Below, one piece after another: positions 1 to 18,400 of a stretch of DNA of 64,000 bases (positions are counted from its first letter, which is position 1; each line of letters opens with the position of its first letter). The position numbers were made by a program, and so were the translations under genes. This stretch comes from Enoplolaimus lenunculus (lineage: Eukaryota; Nematoda; Enoplea; Enoplida; Thoracostomopsidae), in the NCBI GenBank assembly GCA_030248215.1, contig JASANG010000301.1, positions 1 to 64,000 of the forward strand, read 5' to 3'. The notes under the pieces are model-generated. The model was not told where the DNA came from and made no database searches. It worked only from the letters and a program-made list of their open reading frames with translations.

Positions 1-1208
1 ATTTGGATAAATTAATATCCTTTCTGAAAACTTTCGACGTTGTAAAAGCTGCAAAAGTTCCCCTTTAGTCATGTTTCTACAACACATACCCAAATGCATG
101 GGTGTCTAATTTGCATTTGTACATATAATTTAAAAACGTAACGGCCATAATCTTACCATTATAGCGAAATTAAAGACTTAGTTATGCTTTCGCCACACAC
201 TTAGATCTCCTAGCTATAGCATTAAAAAAAGACACTTAACCTTACCCTCAATGCGTTAGAAGAATCCAACATCAATAAAAGCTGAAATTTCTCCAGATGG
301 TTCAAATACGAGTTTGTACCCGTCTTCTGTGATCTGTGCACAATTTCATTGTCCAATCCCATAACAAACCCTGTATTTAGCTAGCCGGTTTTGTCCTGAA
401 AGTTTTTCAGAGGAGAAGCGACAAAGCAGAATCCCTCTATAGGGTACTACAGACAAAACGCAGACTCTCGCTACAGCATTTTTCTGCGATATAACATTTT
501 AATTTTTGTGCATAGGTTCTGCAAAACAAATGTACAACTATAGTCCCTTGGAACACTGTCTCGTTGTAAGGACAAAATGGAGTAGTTCTCTGTATTTCTG
601 TAAACGGAAATAAAAGCAGATACCGATTTATACCAGATACGGAAAAGGAAACGGACATTCCATTACACCCTGAAAGAAACATGCTCATCTACCGTCTCTA
701 TTTGCGTTCGTCTACTGTCTCTATTTGCATAATTGTACGTGTCGTACCATTTTTGTCGCTGCTTCCACTTCGCTGCACAAATGACATGTTTTTCCAGTAT
801 AGTGCATCAGCCGAGCTCAGTAAAAACACCTCTGTACTTTACACAGGACCCCAAAGGTATTCTTGATCTGGGAATTAATACTTATCCGCATGGAAACCCG
901 TTTCGGTCGTGGTGCAGGCGACTAATGTCTGTTCACTCAATCTCTGCTTCTAGTACATTTCGCTTTTACAGCACAAAGTCGTTTTCCTATGACGTACTTA
1001 AATAAATTTCTACATTTTTCCAGCGAGTTCATCCCTCCATGGACCACGTTTTCGGATTAGGGTCTGTTGCTCATTCACGTTTTACGAGGCCGCTTCGTTC
1101 CAAAATGGGGTTTTCTACGTTCCACCAAATGTTGTGCACTCCAAATGGTTCGCTGTCCTAATTGCTGCTTCACTTTTCATTTACAAGAAGTTTGTGTGAC
1201 CAATGCAA

Positions 1209-1214
1209 TTTATT
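1209..1214 (-). terminator. AATAAA poly(A) signal candidate (minus strand)
   Basis: TTTATT on the plus strand reads AATAAA on the minus strand. It lies about 42 bp past the stop of the possible exon at 1256-1456. The hexamer is common in AT-rich DNA, so the support is only positional. Confidence 0.2.
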
Positions 1215-1255
1215 GACATCTTTGTTTTCCCAATCTATCAAACTAAACATTGAAA

Positions 1256-1456
1256 TTATCCTTCATTTTTTATGCCGAATGTCTTGTTATTTCTAGTTCT
1301 GTTACTATAATTGACCCATGAGCTGTCCTGTGACCCGGTTTCAATTTCATTGTTGATGCTATAAGATTGTGGTGTTGTCAACAAACAAAGATAGCGTCTG
1401 GTACTGGCGCTCACATTTGTATTTCTTTCAAAAGCTTGCTCCAGATAGTCTGCTAC
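1256..1456 (-). CDS. Possible terminal exon of an unrecognised minus-strand gene
   Basis: Reading leftwards, a splice-acceptor-like AG follows a short T/A-rich stretch just above 1456. After it 66 codons stay open to a stop at 1256-1258, and an AATAAA poly(A) signal lies at 1209-1214 on the same strand. The predicted peptide starts VADYLEQAFER and ends TFGIKNEG. I do not recognise the family and could not find a convincing upstream exon. A chance open frame is a real alternative. Confidence 0.2.
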   Translation of the reverse strand, partial: VADYLEQAFERNTNVSASTRRYLCLLTTPQSYSINNEIETGSQDSSWVNYSNRTRNNKTFGIKNEG

Positions 1457-3248
1457 CTGCAATTTGTTCAACATTCACATTGGAACCATGCCGATTTGCT
1501 CGTTTCTCTCGCTTCGCCTCGGACACCTACATCTACGGCGTGGCGGTAGAACACCGCAGAAGTAAAGCCAATTTTCTCGTAACCTAGGATATGGTTCTAA
1601 AAGGGCGTTTCTTCATCAAACTCCCTTTCTTGGTACATTTGCGTTATTTTATTGCTATATGATATCAGTGTAGTTGTTTAGTTGTCGTCGGTGTTTCTTG
1701 AAACCGTCAGTGTCTTTTAGTATCTGGGAACGAAAATATGCGAAATCCACATTGGCTGTATTGACTAGATTCATTTGCTTCACCTACTAGTGAAGTCAAC
1801 TGTCATTGTTCGTGCCATGATACTGGTTCTCAATGAACAGCAGAAAAACGTCGCTATGAAATTAATATCTACCAAGTTTTGTGATTCCATTTTTAAACAG
1901 AGGAACGATTTAGGCTCATTTTTTTCAATTATTCGTTCTAATTGGGGACCTATTGCAGTACGGCGTCCCAATGACGAAGCAATACATTCTCACCTTGTCT
2001 TTTTACTTGTTCCATTTCCGTTTAGACATTTACACCGGCACCGTACAGCAATATCATTTATACAAAATAAGAAGGTGCCTAATGTAAACAGCGTTCTAAA
2101 ATGCCAAGCTCACTGAATTCACTCTAGGCGCGTAAAACTGGGTTTTGGGTATCAGTAAAAGTTATTTAGCTAGTGGTAAGACCAACCTCTACCATAAAGT
2201 GAGTGTTTGGATTTGCGTGTTAATGGAAAGCTACCAGTGTGAAGCTAGCAGCAAATAAGCAACTTAACAAGGCGCTTGCTGCTTTATGAGATAACATAAA
2301 ACTGTGTTCCCTTAGGTTATAAACACACGCATATACATCAGCTTGATAAATGCATATCCAAATGCAGTTGTTGAATAGCACACAAACCTGCCTGTCAGGT
2401 TGGGACTTCGCAATGTGGCTCTGTTTTGAGGCTTAGATATCTGAACATTGTGAATTCTTCGCATGTTCTATCCTAAGTGATTCGAAGTGATTCGATTTTC
2501 GGTTAGTACGCCTTGGAGTGTTAACACAGTATGTTGTAGGTGTGACATGCGGATGCTTCGTCAAAGCTGTAATTCTGGCTGGTACCTACTAGTCCACAAA
2601 CTGAAATTTACACTGAAATAAATGAAATCTGTAATGCTTGCAAAAGGTGTCTGAAAAATATGTCCGAACTCGCACTAAAAAGCTGGCAACATCAATAATA
2701 ATAAGTATATAGCCGGAAAACTCAAAGAATACTTAACTCGAGAGTTGGCAGAAAATAGTTAGGGATTTTGGGTTTCATGTCATAAGCAAGTTCCGAAGAA
2801 TTACTACAATTCTCAGACAGTCAAAATACTTAAACCGCTGGATGATTTAACGCGGCGCCTGTAAGGGTAATTTAAACTAAAACTTAGCAAGTATAATCTA
2901 TTGTTCTGACATTTTGTAATATGCCTGGCGTTTCGTACCTTTGTTCGAACAATTGCTTGGCCGGCTTTGTATCTCATTTTACAGTATATACGTTTGGCTT
3001 CTCATAACGTTTTTTTGCGATTTATTAATTTTACCGTTTTCAAAATATTACTATGTCAGAGCGCAGTAAAATTTAAAAAAACTAGTGACTCACCTTGGGT
3101 ACCAGTACCAGTTACTAGTTGTGCATAAGTGTATATTTATTTTACGTATTGCAGAAATAGTAAGTAGGTTTATATTCTGCCTTCAATCGTGAGTTTCTCT
3201 GAAACGTTCAAGACTTCTGACATAGAGTACTAGTGTGCAAATCCCGCC

Positions 3249-7820
<4,572 letters not shown>

Positions 7821-8493
7821 CAGCATCCATTTTTGCCAACAAGCCGGTATCATTCGGCTCGTGAACAACTGTGTTAATTTGATTACTACATCTTGGCTTA
7901 CCGGCAAGAGAAAATGGCCACCTTGGCTTACCAGCAATAGAAAATGGCCGCGATTGCGATGTCTCTCAGTTATTGAAAAAGACGATGCATGACGTGTAAT
8001 ATTACGTCAAAACTGGTTATACAGTCAGACAGAATTAGGTGCAATCGAAATCGTGTTCTAAATCGCGACCTTTGTCGCGATTGCTCGTTGGACGTAATGT
8101 CTCGCAAACCAATATCCTAGCGTTACGTTTGCTCGGATACGTTTAACCGCCACAGCGACCGCAGATGCAATTTATTGCGCACTACATACTTAATTCTGTT
8201 CATGACTGTCATTTTCTATTCGAATTATATACGGCTTGTTCGAACAAATTGTAGTGCAGACTTATATATGTAGCACTTTTCTGTAAATATTTTTACAAAT
8301 TGTAACGCGCAATACATTTTGACACTCACATGATGTTCGACGATTCGTCATTTTCAATTATGCCCAGCTTCCTGGTCAGCTTTTTGGTTCTGTTTTAAAT
8401 TATTCTATACTAGATTCTGTTTTTGTTACAGCAATCGAATTTGAATTGTATTGTATGCTCGGCTGTAAAGCAGTATACTATATTGTGAGTTGC

Positions 8494-8499
8494 AATAAA
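8494..8499 (+). terminator. AATAAA poly(A) signal, candidate for NMT
   Basis: This AATAAA hexamer lies about 670 bp after the NMT stop and is followed by T-rich and GT-containing sequence. It is the best 3'-end signal I noticed before the next repeats, but a closer non-canonical signal could be the one used. Confidence 0.4.
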
Positions 8500-10530
8500 A
8501 TGTCTCCAAACTGTTGCTTGACCTGCTCATTCACAACCGTTATATAATTTTGAATACATCTTTTTCTTAAACCAATCGTATTGTTTAAAGTAGCTGCAGG
8601 CAGGAGGTAGAGGTTAACAAAACTTGCCGGAGTCAGAGATGACGCGAAAATAGGCAATCTAAACGTTTAATTTGTTTAAAATATCTATAAAGCGTCGCCA
8701 AAAGAATTGGTTTTAGGTTTACTTTTTAAGAAATCCCGACAATTATTTTCAAAAATGCCATCTTATAGTCAAACGCACCGAACAATACAATTTTTGTAAC
8801 AAAAATTTCACTGCCGAAATTCAAGGAACCTTTGACAAAGATACTATCGAAGCCGGAGGTAGATTTTCTGTCGGAGCCACTGCTGCAAGTTTTCGCTGGG
8901 AAAACGGTACAACGGGACAGGCAAGTTCGGGCAAATGAGAAAACGGGACAGTGGAACATACCGAATTCTTTTCAGATTGTACAAAATTTGTTAGACAAAG
9001 GGAGGTGAACGAAGATTTTCGTAGTTGGGATTTCGCCACCTGTCACTCGCCCCTGTACACCTGCGGCCTTGACAGCCACAGCTGACTTTCATATCGCAGC
9101 ATTCTTGTTTGTTCAAAGCACGGGTAGAGTTGTGATTTCTGAATGAGGGGATGCGGAATGATCGAAAAATCAATTTTAACCACAGTGTCTGCCCCGAGTC
9201 TATTTGGGAGTGGGGAACCAACCAAATTTCAGGAACGTCCACCCAATGCCCCTATGTGGACGCCCTAGCAACAATACGGTTTGGGAAACGGGAAAATGGG
9301 GGAGCTATATATTTCCGCAGAAAAAAACGGAAAACGGGACAGCAATATTATTTGTTGAGATTGATTTTATCAGGGGAGGATGTGCAGCTGCCGCCCCCCA
9401 AGCACTAAGATCTTGCTAACCAACCCACAAATAACATAAACAAAGTTTAATAATCTTCGCCCTGATATCCGAAATGCACGGTAAACGTGGTGGTGCACCT
9501 CATCTGTACTTCAAACAAAAATAAGATCTCGAGTTCAAAAGGTAACGCGACCGCTTTTACTCCAAATAAATCATTCATGCTGTGTCATACTAAACAGGGA
9601 TATATTGCTGAGTTTTATGTATGTAGTTATTTTAGCTTGTGCATATCAAAATACAAAAATTACGTTACCTATTATATCTGCTAGAAATATTTCAAATTCC
9701 GCGATTTTCTGGCTTTCCCCTGCAAAACAATGTATTTATCCATTCTCAAAAAGAAAAATTACATTTTACGATAACTGTTTTGCATCTACAAGTAGCTGTT
9801 GACGGTTCCATGCTAAAAAACGCAACATTAAAATTGCAAAAAAGACCAAGAAATAACGAAAGCAAAACATATTAATACCCAAATACTTTAAACATTGTGT
9901 TAATTGTTAGCTGTAAATGTTGTTGTACTTCAACTGACAATAAATAGCACATATTTCATGAAACATTATTAAAAAGAACGGCGCAATTCATGTCAAACTG
10001 ATTAATAAATACGCTATTGAATCCGGCATTTTCACAAAACTGAAACAAATTTTGAGACTTTTCGACCCCAGTGCTCCATAATAAGTTGTGCTGTTGATTT
10101 AATAGAATCAAATTACGACACTTAAATTTTCAACATTACAAGAACGCACTTTGTTTGTGTTCGGGGGTTGTGGTTATATATCATTTATCAACCAGAACCT
10201 TCACAGACAATGAAATTTGTCTCCCAGCTAAGCTTAGAAACTTCATGAACGGTAATATGAATGATATGCAGCCCATTAATGATCAGCTTTACAAAACTGT
10301 GTACTATAAGGATTGCAGTTACGAAGTTACATGATGTAACCAAGACAACGAACTGCTTACTAGCAAAAAACTGGTTGCAAAATATTAAACAAAACAACAA
10401 ATCGCGATTAACTCAGTTTACAAGAATGCGTTAACATAATTTGATAAAAATACTAGACACGGGCAACGCAATGAAATAGAAAGTTAAAAAACATGCATGC
10501 AAAAATTTACAATAAAAATAAACTAACAAA

Positions 10531-10747
10531 CACAAACTCAGAAGTTACCTCACTATCGGATGTAGAACTCTACTCGGCACAAGCAGAATTGTTGGCCCAC
10601 GTTACTTTTAGGGGCGTCCAGGTTACTGGCGGGTCTACAATCACAAACTCAGAAGTTACCTCACTATCGGATGTAGAACTCTACTCGGCACAAGCAGAAT
10701 TGTTGGCCCACGTTACTTTTAGGGGCGTCCAGGTTACTGGCGGGTCT
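10531..10747. repeat. 111-bp direct tandem duplication
   Basis: Two adjacent copies (10531-10641 and 10642-10747) start CACAAACTCAGAAGTTACC and are essentially identical. Each ends with the 45-bp dispersed motif that begins TTGGCCCACGTTACTTTT. The period is a multiple of three, so the frame through both copies stays open, but nothing suggests it is translated. The near-identity indicates a recent event. Confidence 0.9.
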
Positions 10748-11223
10748 GTAAAAGAGTAGGGTTAGATTCAATATTACATTTTTTGCATAGGCTTAGGCTT
10801 AAGAACCATTTTTGCAACGCTTAGCCTTAGACTTAAAGATACGTTTAATCTACTGTTTACGCCCATAAAAGTAACATTGGCCGCATTGTTGATTTGCTCC
10901 TGTGTTAACGGCAACATTCTTAACCGTAAGCCTAAAACAATATCTTATACTAAGCATGTCAAATTATTAAGTCTAAAACAGTCAAAAACTGTCTTTGTCT
11001 GCAACACATTTTCAATTGGTCATAATATGAACCAAAATACGAATCAAACGGTGCGTATTACTTTACGGCCGCCCCATTTTCTCGCATCACTACAATAGAG
11101 TAGGGCTAGAGTTTAGAATATTTTCTTGCTTAGGCTCAGACTTAGGTTTATTGTTACGCTTATGCTTATGAATACATATGCGTACTCTAGAGCTACGGCA
11201 CTAAAAGTAACATTGGCCAACGT
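10592..11223. repeat. Cluster of the dispersed 'GGCCCACGTTACTTTTAGGGGCG' motif and half-motifs
   Basis: Full copies lie at 10592-10636 and 10703-10747. Half copies in the opposite orientation (TAAAAGTAACATTGGCC) lie near 10867-10883 and 11207-11223, and a degenerate direct half lies near 11045-11070. TTAGGC-like words fill the gaps. The arrangement suggests a repeat family of unknown class whose best-kept part is this short motif. Confidence 0.55.
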
Positions 11224-12496
11224 ACAAACTCAGACGGGTTACTTCTGCAAAACATTTCGTTTTCCAAACTAATTTGCACTATTGTAACAAGTCCGACGTT
11301 CCTTTTAGGGCAGTCCGGTTAGCTCGATCTTAGGCTTACACTTTCTAATGTTTACGCATAGAAATATGCTTTCTACAGCTACGCCTTTCAAGGTAACACT
11401 GACAATAAAAAGCATGATAATCCTTTGATATGAGCTGCGGATATACATATTGTGTATTGTGATGTAATCCCATCTGCATACTAAGCATTTCGGTGCACCG
11501 ACAATCGCGGAATACAGCGGCAAAGTTGCTAAAATGCAAAACCACCATGATATGAGGATTTCAAATTCGCTGGCAACACTTTTGCTCTGTTCGATTTTCA
11601 CTTCCCAGGCTGAGACGAATTGCTTGCCCCAAGCGTCACAACGAGGACCAAAGCCACATTTTGATTGAAGCTCATAATCCGTTTTGGATCGGTTTTATAA
11701 GTTGGCCCACGTAACAATATTTGTAGTAAGAAACAAACCGATGGATCCATCTGTTAAAGGATTGTAATTTCTTTCGCTGGCAGTTTATAATAATGTTCAT
11801 GAATTAGAAGGCGAACGGAATGAAACTGTTCCATAATTATTATTGCAAACGGGTATTCAATAAAATTAGATACTTACCAAATCGTTATTTCAATACGTTT
11901 TCCAGTTGCCGTCATGTAATAAACTATTCATTGCCTCGTACGCATAGAATTGGACATCGTCGCACACATTACAATGTTCCACTCTTCAAGCAACCACAAA
12001 GGCAAGAACCATACGGGCCATAAATCATTAATTTTTACCTGGTTTCGTCGCTATCGTAACACGGAATCAAAACACATTTCTTATAGACGAATTTCAAATA
12101 TCACTCCAGTTCATTCAGATGACCACTACAGTACTCACGTACACCACCCAATGTCTCTATAATGTGGCTAACTAACCTCCATTTAAGAAATTCTCTTCAA
12201 CAATATAACACGATGTGATTTCGAAATCCTGTCGCGTATAGTATGCTTCACAACCATTTTTGTCAGGTATCAATTTCGATACATACACAGACAGTTTTCA
12301 TTTCCAAACTTTCGTCAGGTATATTCATTAGACCAAGTCTGCTATTCAAATTATCACGCAAATAATTTCAAAAAATGATCACCATTCAACATTCCGTAAA
12401 CCATCAGGTTTCCAAAGCTGACGCAAAAGAAACACATCGTAATTATGGCATTGAATTTGTTGAAGAATCCAGAGATTTGGACATAATGTATATGTG

Positions 12497-15400
12497 CTAC
12501 GACAGAAGACTAAAGACACAGTACCACGCGATGGCAATAATTGACCACAGTAAGGCTGATCCTCCACACGCCAGCGTCGTGGTGACCGGTGGCCCGCCAC
12601 CGCCAAGTGCTGGCCTGAGTATCGCAGGAAATAGTGTTGAAGTGAATAGCGACGGAGAAAAACGAGACGACGCGGCGCCTCCATGTGGACCAACTGGCGT
12701 TTCTGTACCGTACAGAACAAGCTTCCAGCCGCGCAGTGACGCTCCTACGAATAAAAAACAGGTATTTACCTTTCTGCATCGAGATAAATGTGTTCACATT
12801 CAAACCACTGGAATCACACAAAAATGACAGTATTTAGGCTTCAGATGCCCAAGACTCAATCAGCCCTTGTTGAATTTTGTACGTATTATATTAATGCATT
12901 GTTCAAGTCAACGTCCGTGACTTGCCGCTTCCAACCCCGCAATGATGCACGTAACGATTAAACAAATTTATTTTTTGAACGGCGAGATAATAACGTAAAA
13001 GTATCATAAGCACTAAACTACTCAAAAACGACGGTATTTGCGCTCCAGAGCTTCAACACTCAAATCTTATTGCATTATATGCGTATTAATACATTGTCCT
13101 CACTAACTTGCATACACCACGGCACAATTTCACATGCATGTCATTATGTCGGGGAAAAATTAGAGCTCTATACGTGACAAGTTTGTGCTAGGTGAGTAAA
13201 CTGGTAACAGGCAACGCTCTGAACTTGTCGTGTTTAGGTATCGAAAATTTCGCAACCTGCACATCACAAGTTCAAAACGTTGTCAGTTACCAGTTACTTT
13301 TCTTCCGGAACTTGTACATGACACTACTATATCGTCCTCATTTGTAAGTGTACTTAAATATTTTGGTAGAACATCCATAATAGCACCAAGTAACCAATTG
13401 GGCACTGTGTATACTTTGTAACATTAAACAAACCCATTTCATACCCTAATATCTTTACGATTCTGCGGCACTCAACGAAAAAGTCAATCAACATTTTCTA
13501 TACTGCTCATCATCCGCTTTGTAATTTTTATAAAAACAACGACTCTCTGGCATGATTTTTAACAAACAGCAGTAACAGCGCGCATTCAAATTTAATCTCT
13601 GTATCGATGACGTCATAAAAGTCACCATAGTATCGGCTCATCAAATATCACTTTGCATTATAATTAAAACTATACCTTTCCAGCCATCGTTTTGTATCTC
13701 AAGAATCCATGTGCCTTCGGCGCGTTCCCCCCAATTATGAGTTGTCATGAATGCCCAGTTTCGAAAACCACCGCGATTAGTGTCGCGTGCACGTTTGGCA
13801 AGAAGTGTTGATCGGGTACCTGCAATTACAGTTAGTAATAACACCTCGTTCATCCTGCTCACTCCGTTATATAACTAATTTAATCTTGATTGAGATTCTG
13901 CCGGGTTGAAATCCGCAAAAAATTCCAATTGGAAAAATTTCAATACATTCCATACAATGGTACATCAGGCGACAAATTTCACCGTTTTTAGCTGAACTGT
14001 CTAATTTAAAAAACAAACTATAATTGCCGTACAGATTACCAACTTCCGCATGTGCCCTGCAAATTTCAGGGAAGTTTACTAAAAGCTATTTTCTTGTCTT
14101 ATAAAATTTTTATAGAGGATATTATCACACCTATCTCTCCACTTGTGCACACCTCAGGCCGATGCTTAGCTTACCCGCAGGAGAGATAAGAAAGATTTGA
14201 ATATCGCCGCGTTTCGGTGCCGAAAGTGTAACAACAGCTTGGACGTGTTCGAGGTAACGGACACGCGACATTCTGTCGCCGCTGCTTGCGCACCCATCTG
14301 TCTTGAGCACCACTTGAAGCTTCGTTCGCTGCGGAATGGATCTAAAATTTTTGACAGCGTACAGCTTACACACTAGAACCAAAATTAAATATAATACTCG
14401 ATTTTCTACCGGAATCAGATGGTGCAAAATAACTTAAATTTATAGCATAGATTTCGCATAATATGTAACCCAACATACGACCGTTTTCAGTTGTCATCAA
14501 ACACACATGCAACATTTCACTGCTTTTAACTATTGACACAAAAGTTATCAACATTCAGAATACCGGAAAATTAGGTGAAAAAATACCGGATTTAACATCG
14601 GAACCGGGCAATGAAAATACCGGATTTCCCTACAGAAATCGGAATTCCGGTTGCAATCAGGTAAACACTTTTGCGACGCTAATATCAAACTCTTAGAGCA
14701 ATATTTTGACTCATTTAAAATACAGCTGTTATAAGCAAAAATTCAATAATAACAATATAAGATATAGTTAATTTTATATGAGCTTACAAAGCTGAGGTAA
14801 ATTGATTATTGTCGCGATATTGTACATCACACTTGTGTTGCTCGGGAACATTTGTCCAATTACGCGCCAGTTGGACCATCATCCCGGCATCCATGAGACC
14901 ATAACCAAACGAGTGAGATACTAAAACACAACAACACTTTGACTACGTAACAGACATTAAACATTTGCTCAAAATGATCTTGGTTTTGATCAGGGAGGCA
15001 CTAAACATAAATGAGCGATCAGATTCATAATGTGCAATGCATAATATTTAAACCAAAATTAAACTTTCTAATTTAGTAGTGTTTCATAATAACTTTGTTA
15101 TTATTTTATTTCCATAAGCGTTTTCCACTGAAAAATATCCGGCAACTTATACAACCGGAGCCGGAAAACATTACAAAAAATGACGCTTGAAGCGACAAAA
15201 TATGCGGTCAATACGAAACGAATCCATCTACTGAAATCGACAACCGCACTAAATTACCACAAAAAGTTCTCCGAATTTATGATTACACTATGGGCTGCTG
15301 TCACAATATTGCTTCTAAAATACATTGTGCCAAACAAAAATGTATGTCTGCTGTCTTACCGTTACGCCCGAGGCCGTTAATTACCCAATCAGACGCTGTG

Positions 15401-18400
15401 AGACCTTGTGGACGCGCACTGCGGACAACAATGTGTTGCATATCGCGCCATGTTAAATTTGGGCTTAAATAGTAAACAAAGCCTATTAATAACCAGGAAT
15501 AAAATGGTATTCCTACATACTGAAATAATATGACATAATTATGCGACAAAATGTATATCTGCTTTCAAAATCGTAGCTTAAGTGATGACTCGAACACAAT
15601 GTAGTAGATTTACGCAGCGAAATTGATGTAATAGTACAAAACAGCCAAACAAAATTCGGAATTCCCTAACGCCCTCACTACCTGGTGGGAGCCGAAATAG
15701 GTGAAGAACGAAAAAAGTAATCATTTTGTAGTTTAAAATTCGTGGGGACGCCGCCGTCGTCTCACAAGAGAAAGCTCAAATATGATAATTCACGATACTT
15801 AAATAAACATGGATCCATAATTTAAAAAAACTGGTACACAGCTTGAACACAGTATACTTACTTTGCTTCAAGTGTTAAAGCCGCAATTGCTGCAGCAAGT
15901 GGCGCTGACGCAGATGTTCCTGTGTGCGCTGTAGTGCATCCAGCATGGAGATCAGTTGTTACCTGAAACAAAACAATTTTCGTGATACTCGTACAGTGGA
16001 ACAGAAACCAATACACCAACTGCTACTTTAGCATGTAGCAAAAATAAGATGCAACAAAGACCTGTGGTAACGTTTAGCCAGTAATAAACAATCAAACTGT
16101 AAACATCAGGGCAATAAAAAAGTGATGATTTTGCGCGTAAAAGCGAGTGACTGTAAACACAATCATTTTCAGTTTTCAGCATTGGAATCCAGCAAACAAG
16201 AATACTGACCCGAACATCGAGTTGTTGTCGGAAATAAAACAGTATAAACGATCGGATTTTGCTCAGTATTTTCACCTGTGTGTAGCTGTTATCTTCGACT
16301 GGTGATGGGACTTGCTGCTTGAGTTGAGAGGCGCCAAATGGTGAACTTTGAAATTCGGTACATTTTTCGTTATTACTTTTTCCTGCTACTGCGCGGAATT
16401 TTACAACGAGGTCTGTGACCCAGCGGCTATTTTGCAACTTATCTCCAACAGGCAATAGAAGTTACACACACTTGAGAATACGCTGCTCAACTTACGATCA
16501 TACGTTCGCCGTGAGAACCGGAACTGAAAGTCGTTGCTAGCGTTGACGAACACGCTTCGGAGTACCATGGCACATTACCGTGTTCGGTTGCGCTTGAGAT
16601 ACTCAGCGTATAAATGCTATTTGTGTAACCGTCGCAATTGCAAGAATCGTCGTCACGTCCACCGTTACCGGACGCCCACACAAATATTGATCCTTTTCCG
16701 TTACGTCCCTAGAAATAACAAGCTATTGAATTAATGTTTAGTCACCGCCGACACTTTCTCTAACCAGCAATTGGCGTTAGTTCAAAATAACGTTGGTATA
16801 ATGTATTAGATTATTCTACTGTAGCCAAGAAGAAACAATAAACTTATTGAATTACTTACTCGCTGCGATTCTATCACAAATTAACGTTTGTCCAAAACAT
16901 TTTTCAATGAAAATTTTAACTGCAGATTTGCTGTTAGAACGGAAAATTTATTTCACCTGTCTCAAAATAAATCGCTGTCATTCCGGCTACTGATCAATCA
17001 TAATGCAACTGACCTTCAAAATTCCGTCTCGGAACGCTTTAAGCGCAAGGCGTCCAGGTCCATCGACGGTCCGGCCGTCGTCGTCTGGGCCCCATGACGC
17101 TGAATAAATATCGATATGATGACGATTGTGCGCAAGTGAACGAGCCTCTACCGCGTCCGTAACGTCACCATCGAGCATTCGGATGCCTAAAAACAGTGCT
17201 TCATGTTACGTTTAGCTACAACAACTTAATAACAGTCTTCAAAACCATAACGTGATAGTGACACAGTATTAAGATTGCACTCACAAGTAAATTTTAATAA
17301 GACATTCAAAAGGGCTTCGACAACACATTTTATTTTACAGCTAACAAATTTTCGGCTTCGTTGACTTAATTAGCGATGACGTAATGCTATAGGACTATAA
17401 AACTGACATCATAAGCAAACAAAACAAGCAGATATTTTAAAAACTGAAATAGCAGTGAATACATTCATTAACATCGTATACACAAAGCAATTCCTTAGGT
17501 CAAACTTCATTTAAGACCTGATGACACTAACCTCCAATTTTTGCTCTATGAGCAATACCAACGACGCAAACGTTATTGTTGAACACTGCAGCGACTTCAC
17601 CAGCACATCGAGTTCCGTGCCTAAAAATAAAAACTAAACTTGATTACACACAGTTAATATGGTAAACTTAATGTCTCATCGATCACGAACCATTTCACGA
17701 GGACAATCGAAAATAACGACGAATTCACGGAACAGACACTTGGGAAGACAGTAACGGTAATTTCACTTCTTTCGTTTTGTCGGTAACATGGGCATATGTG
17801 ATTTAAGTATTTACCCAAATTACGGTACGGTCTTTCGTTCAATTAGAGAATCCCACATACGCATTTTGGGCACTGTTAGAGCTGATTTCATATACGTATG
17901 CAAATTAATACTAAATCTTTATTGTTCTAAAAAGAAGATTGTGTCGATTTTGTCTATACATTGTTCTACAAGGAGATTTTTAGTTGCGTTGTCACATTTT
18001 TGCACAAAAGATGTTGGCTTCAATTGCAAATATTGCAATCAAGTTGACTAGTTACTGTTAAAAGCAATATCATTAATACTCCACTACTGGCTCTTGTACA
18101 TTTTCCTCTCACAGGTATCCAAGCCCTAATCTAAGCATTTGCACCTAACCTAAGCATGAGCGTAAACATAAAATTGATGGAAACTCAACAACATCCATGT
18201 AACAACTACTACTGCTCGTTAAACAACCAGTAACCACTAACCTGTTTTGATTGCTAATGTCGTACCGCGGCGTCGGATCGCGATCGTTATCGTTGATGTC
18301 ATGACTAGCAAGCGGATCATAATTGACAGCAATGTCAGGATGCTGAAATTCGAGCCCGTCATCAAGGATTGTGACCACAATATCTTTACCCGTATATCCC

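Larger units (their letters stand above)
1..3248. other. Intergenic DNA upstream of the NMT gene
   Basis: No conserved protein is recognisable on either strand. Short open frames exist, for example near 733-1005 (+) and 1775-2116 (+), but they show no family motif and no convincing chain of splice sites. The only stretch with gene-like signals is a possible minus-strand terminal exon at 1256-1456, listed separately. The last few hundred bases before 3249 must contain the promoter and 5' UTR of NMT, but I see no clear TATA box or initiator. Confidence 0.5.
7821..12496. other. Intergenic region between the convergent NMT and furin-like genes
   Basis: The two genes converge here. After the NMT 3' end there is no recognisable coding sequence. 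The stretch 8880-9345 repeats an 'aaacgggacag' word several times. 10531-10752 is a 111-bp tandem duplication carrying the dispersed 'ggcccacgttac' motif. 10780-11230 contains TTAGGC-like runs and half-copies of that motif in both orientations. The 3' UTR of the furin-like gene should lie directly below 12497, but no canonical poly(A) hexamer stands out close to it. Confidence 0.5.

Noticed and set aside
10493-10759. Open frame across the 111-bp tandem duplication as a repeat protein
   Set aside because: The frame stays open only because the repeat length is a multiple of three, and part of it is the dispersed motif seen elsewhere outside any frame.
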